From: Theobroma cacao | Lineage: Eukaryota > Streptophyta > Magnoliopsida > Malvales > Malvaceae | Assembly: GCF_000208745.1 (NCBI RefSeq) | Contig: NC_030858.1 | Span: 6,194,557 to 6,258,556, forward strand | DNA: 64,000 nt | Direction of reading: 5' to 3' | Shown: positions 59,760 to 64,000 of the stretch, piece by piece | How the letters are laid out: every line of letters starts with the position of its first letter | Numbering within the stretch: the first letter of the stretch is position 1 | Notes under the pieces: generated by a model | The model's input: the letters and a program-made list of their open reading frames with translations, nothing else | The model's database searches: none | What the model was told of the DNA's origin: nothing | Made by a program: the position numbers and the translations under genes

Positions 59760-62700
59760 TCACTTCCACAGCTTCACACACTTGTCATGACTAGCCGAGG
59801 CTACCATACTAGTGGCATTCGATACTGCCAAGGCAGAGACTAGCTTCTCATGTGCATGTAGTGTCAATGTCTTGTTCTCAGTCATGTTCCAAAGCTCCAG
59901 TGTCTAGTGAACCCCATCATTCCAGGTCATATGCATAAGAATAATCAGTAGCTTGAATTAGAAAATTTGGGAAGACATTAAGCAAAAGGCTATGCATCCA
60001 GCATGGAACATTGGCAGTACAAAGCAGTAAACCCACAGCTCTAAAACATAATAACCAAGGTGTAAAACCTCAGAGTATTATGGAGCTAATTAAAGTTGTA
60101 AACAGCAATAGTGACACTCACCTCATAACAGCCAATGACCAACAGAGAAGGATAAGTAGGATGAAAAACACAGGTGTTAAATTTGTTGCCAGTACAGTTC
60201 AATTCATGAACACATTCCCCTTTGCCACCGGAACCAACTGTCCACACTCTCACCAAGTCATCACTTACAGATGCCAGAAACTCACCAGTAGGATCCCAAC
60301 ACACAGAATGAACAGCATTTTTATGACCCTGCATTGAGGCTTAATCCATGTAAATTTTCAAGAAATAAAAAGGTACTCCATGTAAAATATGAAAGAAAAA
60401 TGAATGAAGCAAAAGAACATCATAGAAATATTTGACAGAAAAATTACAAGATAATTCATTATCCCCTAATTTGTTATTTTCACCATATCTTTGTTGTTCC
60501 ATATCCAAAGCCATCAGGCTCAAAAAAATTTACAATCTCTGCTTTTCTTCAGGAAGTTTGTTAGTTAAAAAAGAACCAAATCGAATAGAAGCATAGATGC
60601 AGAAAACTAGAGGATACCAAATCAAACCTCTGGTTAGAAAAATTTATGCACCATGGTGGTACAGAAAAATGCACCAAGAAGGCAAGGTTTAAAACATGCA
60701 GACTTATATTCCCATAAAGCCTGCTAATAGGTTCCTGGAAAAGAATATATACAACTGTTCAACACACAGAACACTAAATTCTTTCATGTCAAGACTTGTC
60801 CAAGGCCTTGCATCTGCCAACAGACATGCAAAGAAACTATGATCATGCAACATCATGAGCACTAGGTTTTCTCATTCTTTCTATGCAACAAAGCTAGAGT
60901 GCAAAAATTCTTTCTCTTTCTTTTTTCATGAGGGAAAGTAACACAGGAATCCGGTTCTTCAACAATTAACACAATTCCATTTAACTTGTAACTACAAAAT
61001 GCCAAAAGGGAAGTAAAAAATGCAACTCACAAACTCCCCACTGACCTGTAATTTGGCCCTGCAAACTTGGTTCTCTACGTCAAGTAAGGATACAGAATTA
61101 TCTGCTGCAGCTGCAAGAAACCTTCCAACACGAGGTTGAAATCTCATCTGGGTTGCACCACCCTGATAAAAAGAATAAAAAGAGGGAACTAATAGTAACA
61201 GTAGGACTTGCAAAAGAAAATAACGATAGAGCATTGTACTTAAACATTTCTTGAGATGAATCGTGAGGCTACATACCTTGAAAACTCCAGCACTACCATT
61301 CTTGATACTCCAATATCGAATCTCACTATTATTATCACATGAGCATATAAGGTCCTCTTTGGTGGGGTGGAAGTCAAGTGATGTAACAGTTGAAGAATGT
61401 CCCACAAAAGTACGAAGTGAATATCCAGGCTGCAAAGTAGAATCATGCATCCATAAATCATGAAAATTCAGGGAGGGGAGAGAAGTTCATTGGCATAATT
61501 CCCACAAGAGAAAATGCTTCACATGGCAAAAAGAAAATCATCCATCAAAAATAATACTTACAGACTCTTCCTAGTAACCAATTTTCATCATGACACAACC
61601 AACAAAGCATTCAATGAGTAGGTTGGCTACACAATTCTCATTAAGCCATCTACTTCACAGCTCTTTTTTATGTTCTCATTCCAAAATGTCTAGCAATCAA
61701 TATTGTTTTGAGATGAAATTCTGGCTCTGAAAAGTAGGTCATAAAGTACTGCATACTAGTAGCAGCTTCCACATTAGGAAACCAAAAATGCACAGCAGAA
61801 TCTCAAGCAGTTTAAAATTTTATCTACTATTGCAAAAGCGATCAGGATGACCCATGCCATGATAAACAAATAGTATGCCTACTAACATTATCAGCATCCC
61901 AGATCCTGACAGTTTTGTCAGCTGAAGATGTAGCAAGTCTTGACATGCTTGGACTGAAGCGGACATCAGTTATCCATTGAGAATGTTCTTCAAGTGTTGA
62001 CTTTATTGCAAAAGACTCTGTGCACCACAGCACAGCCTGCATGACAATATCATCAAGCAAATATGTTTATGTAATTTCTCCAGAAAAATTAAAAACTTAA
62101 ATTTAAATAGCACTGAAGTCCCCCTATCAATGGAAAAAAGGTTACATAATTTAACACCACAAAAGGGGAAAAAAAGATTAAAGGGCATGAAATCAAATCA
62201 GCCAGTACCTTTTTATCATGGCCACCAGTAGCAAGCAATTTCCCATCTGCTGAGAAGTGACAACATTCTACTTTACTTGTACTAGCAGGGATACGCCGGA
62301 CTTCTGTAAATGTTAAGCCTGACATTAAATCATAATATTAGTAAATCCCCATGTATCTATCTCATTGTAAGAATTTTCTGGAGTTTTGTGTGGCAACACA
62401 TGCCACCAATAATTAAAAAATCAACAATAATTGTACCTTTGCTGACATCAGCACACCGACCAACTCTATCTCTAGGCTCTGGATCATCATGAGATAAGAA
62501 TGACTCTACATTATCATCTAGAGATCCATCATCCACAAATCGGTCTATATCAGCCTGTGATTTACTATCTCAAGTTATCCCAATGCAGATCGGAATATCA
62601 ATGATAATAACTTGCGAGCAGTCTGTAAATTACTTCCCATCGACACATCCAATCTAGGGAATAACAAATCACAATATCTGATGTAGCTCAGTACTAAATT

Positions 62701-64000
62701 ATTCTTAAAGAGATAAATATTTCAGAATAAATGTAACAGGCGAGCGGAAGAAATGTCTTCACTCTAATAGCATCTGTTGCCGAATCAAATGATTTACCTG
62801 GCACTGATTCTTAAAGAGCCTATCCAAACTAGCTATCACTTCCCCAGATTGCCCTAGTTATATAGTTTTTCACCTATCAGGAGATTCTAAACTATATTTT
62901 CCGCTTCCTCTCAGGTGAATACCAAAATCAGAACAAGTATATAATATACACAATTCGCCAACTCATTTGCTCCACAAACTTTAAATTACAGGACCAAAAA
63001 AGTCTAAATTTCATCATTGCAAAAATAAACAAATACTAAACAAAGGCATGATGTTATACCAAACCATCAGAGCCAAACATAAGCAAAGACTTGGAGGAAC
63101 CACTATTATGTGGCAAAGTGGGCATTGAGATGGCATCTCCTGGTGTGTGAGTAGATGGTGATGAAGGTGAACTTGGAGATGGTCCAGTGGTGTTTGCAGT
63201 TCCGGAGCTATTGACAGGACCTGAAGATGACCCTGGTGGCTTCCTCTTCCGGCTGACTTGACTTTTTGAAGCCTTAAGCAAAGATACAACTCTATGTTAG
63301 AAATACCGGCAGGATGTTAAATTGAAATGCTGATCCAAATTAACATGCAAATAGAAACCAGAGAGTCGTGCAGATAAAAATGCTGTTAAGACTCTTGTAA
63401 CAATAATCCAGACCACAAGACATATCAGAAAGAATCCAGAGGTCGAATGTATTAATATCACGTAAATCTTTCAAAACATTTTGGCATTTTTGGAGAATGA
63501 AGAATCTTGAAACACTTGTTCAACAGAAAAACAAAGGAAAACATTGAAAAAAAATAGAAAAGAAGATATAGATGGCATGATTTACAGCCAAATCCCAGTA
63601 AATGTTAAACCTGATCATTTCCCTGAAAGGTGTTTGATATGCTACTATCAGGCATCATACTGCAGGCACCGGTCATCTTATCTTGCTGCTGGAGCTGGTA
63701 ATTTGAATTCTGAGACTGCTGACTTGAAAGTGGATGCTGTGCAAATTGTTGTGACGGTTGATTATTGTGGTGCAGTTGTTGCTGCTGTAACTGATAGACA
63801 TCGAACAGCATGTATAAAGTGAGAGAGCTTCAACAGCCTCAAATCTAATGAGATCATCAAAAAATGATAATATTAGTCAATTGACGTGCAATACAGATAA
63901 ATATACCTTATTTGACAGATCAGAGTCTCCACGAGGCACAGGACAACCAACTTGCATGGGTGATCCAACTCTGGGAACCATATCACCAAAAGAATTTAGT
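59760..64000 (-). CDS. LUH: LEUNIG_HOMOLOG-type WD40 co-repressor, 5' part beyond window
   Basis: A Groucho/TLE-like transcriptional co-repressor that works with SEUSS. Exons on the minus strand: 64000-63907 (partial), 63790-63611, 63272-63060, 62554-62437, 62318-62209, 62036-61887, 61429-61277, 61162-61046, 60328-60122, 59903-59760, all in phase. The visible protein starts in the middle region ([15 protein letters not shown]), followed by a Gln-rich stretch, [13 protein letters not shown], a Ser/Pro linker with STHTPGD, and [20 protein letters not shown]. Then come seven WD-type repeats, e.g. [60 protein letters not shown] and a final [13 protein letters not shown]. The repeats read closer to LUH than to LEUNIG by memory. 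The LUFS/LisH N-terminus should lie beyond 64000. Confidence 0.93.

Noticed and set aside
59544..59843. 99-residue + strand frame
   Set aside because: Antisense to the last LUH-like exon and its 3' flank.
1..64000. tRNA, rRNA, microRNA precursors and CRISPR arrays
   Set aside because: A by-eye scan found no tRNA B-box context, no conserved plant microRNA 21-mer that I recognise, and no regularly spaced repeat array. A covariance-model search would be decisive.

Overview
This is plant nuclear DNA, most likely from a eudicot and possibly Malvaceae. It is AT-rich, has GT-AG introns, and the gaps between genes carry old transposon remnants. The FATB thioesterase reads like the cotton type from memory; that placement is inference. 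Two assembly marks are visible: one N at 6334 between duplicated flanks, and 66 Ns at 30160-30225.

Ten protein-coding genes could be built exon by exon with consistent splice phases, nine of them complete. On the + strand: FATB acyl-ACP thioesterase (2675-6164); an Aux/IAA auxin repressor (12267-14163); a PP2A B56-type regulatory subunit (17745-19901); two small cysteine-rich CYSTM/CDT1-like peptides (21499-21774 and 24245-24520); a secreted, probably GPI-anchored EGF-like protein (33840-35532); an ABCG32/PEC1-type full-size ABC transporter (42537-52291); and a gibberellin 3-beta-dioxygenase (56037-58849). On the - strand: a TMEM19/PGR-like DUF92 membrane protein (25865-27945); a plant TDRD3-like protein with a Gly-Arg tail (29389-32970); and the 3' part of a LEUNIG_HOMOLOG-type co-repressor that runs off the right edge (59760 to beyond 64000).

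The most informative structure is 21.4-28.0 kb. Three CDT1-like copies alternate with three DUF92 copies. Only the last DUF92 copy is whole. The other two survive as exon-sized fragments, and the third CDT1-like copy has lost all its cysteines. This looks like a decaying tandem duplication of a two-gene unit.

The transposon layer includes a 1.9-kb element that is almost all inverted repeat (7448-9363), a foldback repeat between two divergent genes (33310-33548), a probable MITE in the GA3ox intron (57034-57367), a hAT-type MITE end near the left edge, and two broken LINE remnants (36830-37300 on -, 53190-54690 on +).

The genes do not form one pathway. They touch lipid and cuticle supply (FATB palmitate export, ABCG32 cuticle precursor export), hormone control (Aux/IAA, GA3ox) and general regulation (PP2A B', LUH, TDRD3-like). 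No CRISPR array, rRNA, tRNA or microRNA precursor was recognised. I found no clearly new biological system; the best candidates for novelty are the interleaved duplication and the near-palindromic element.
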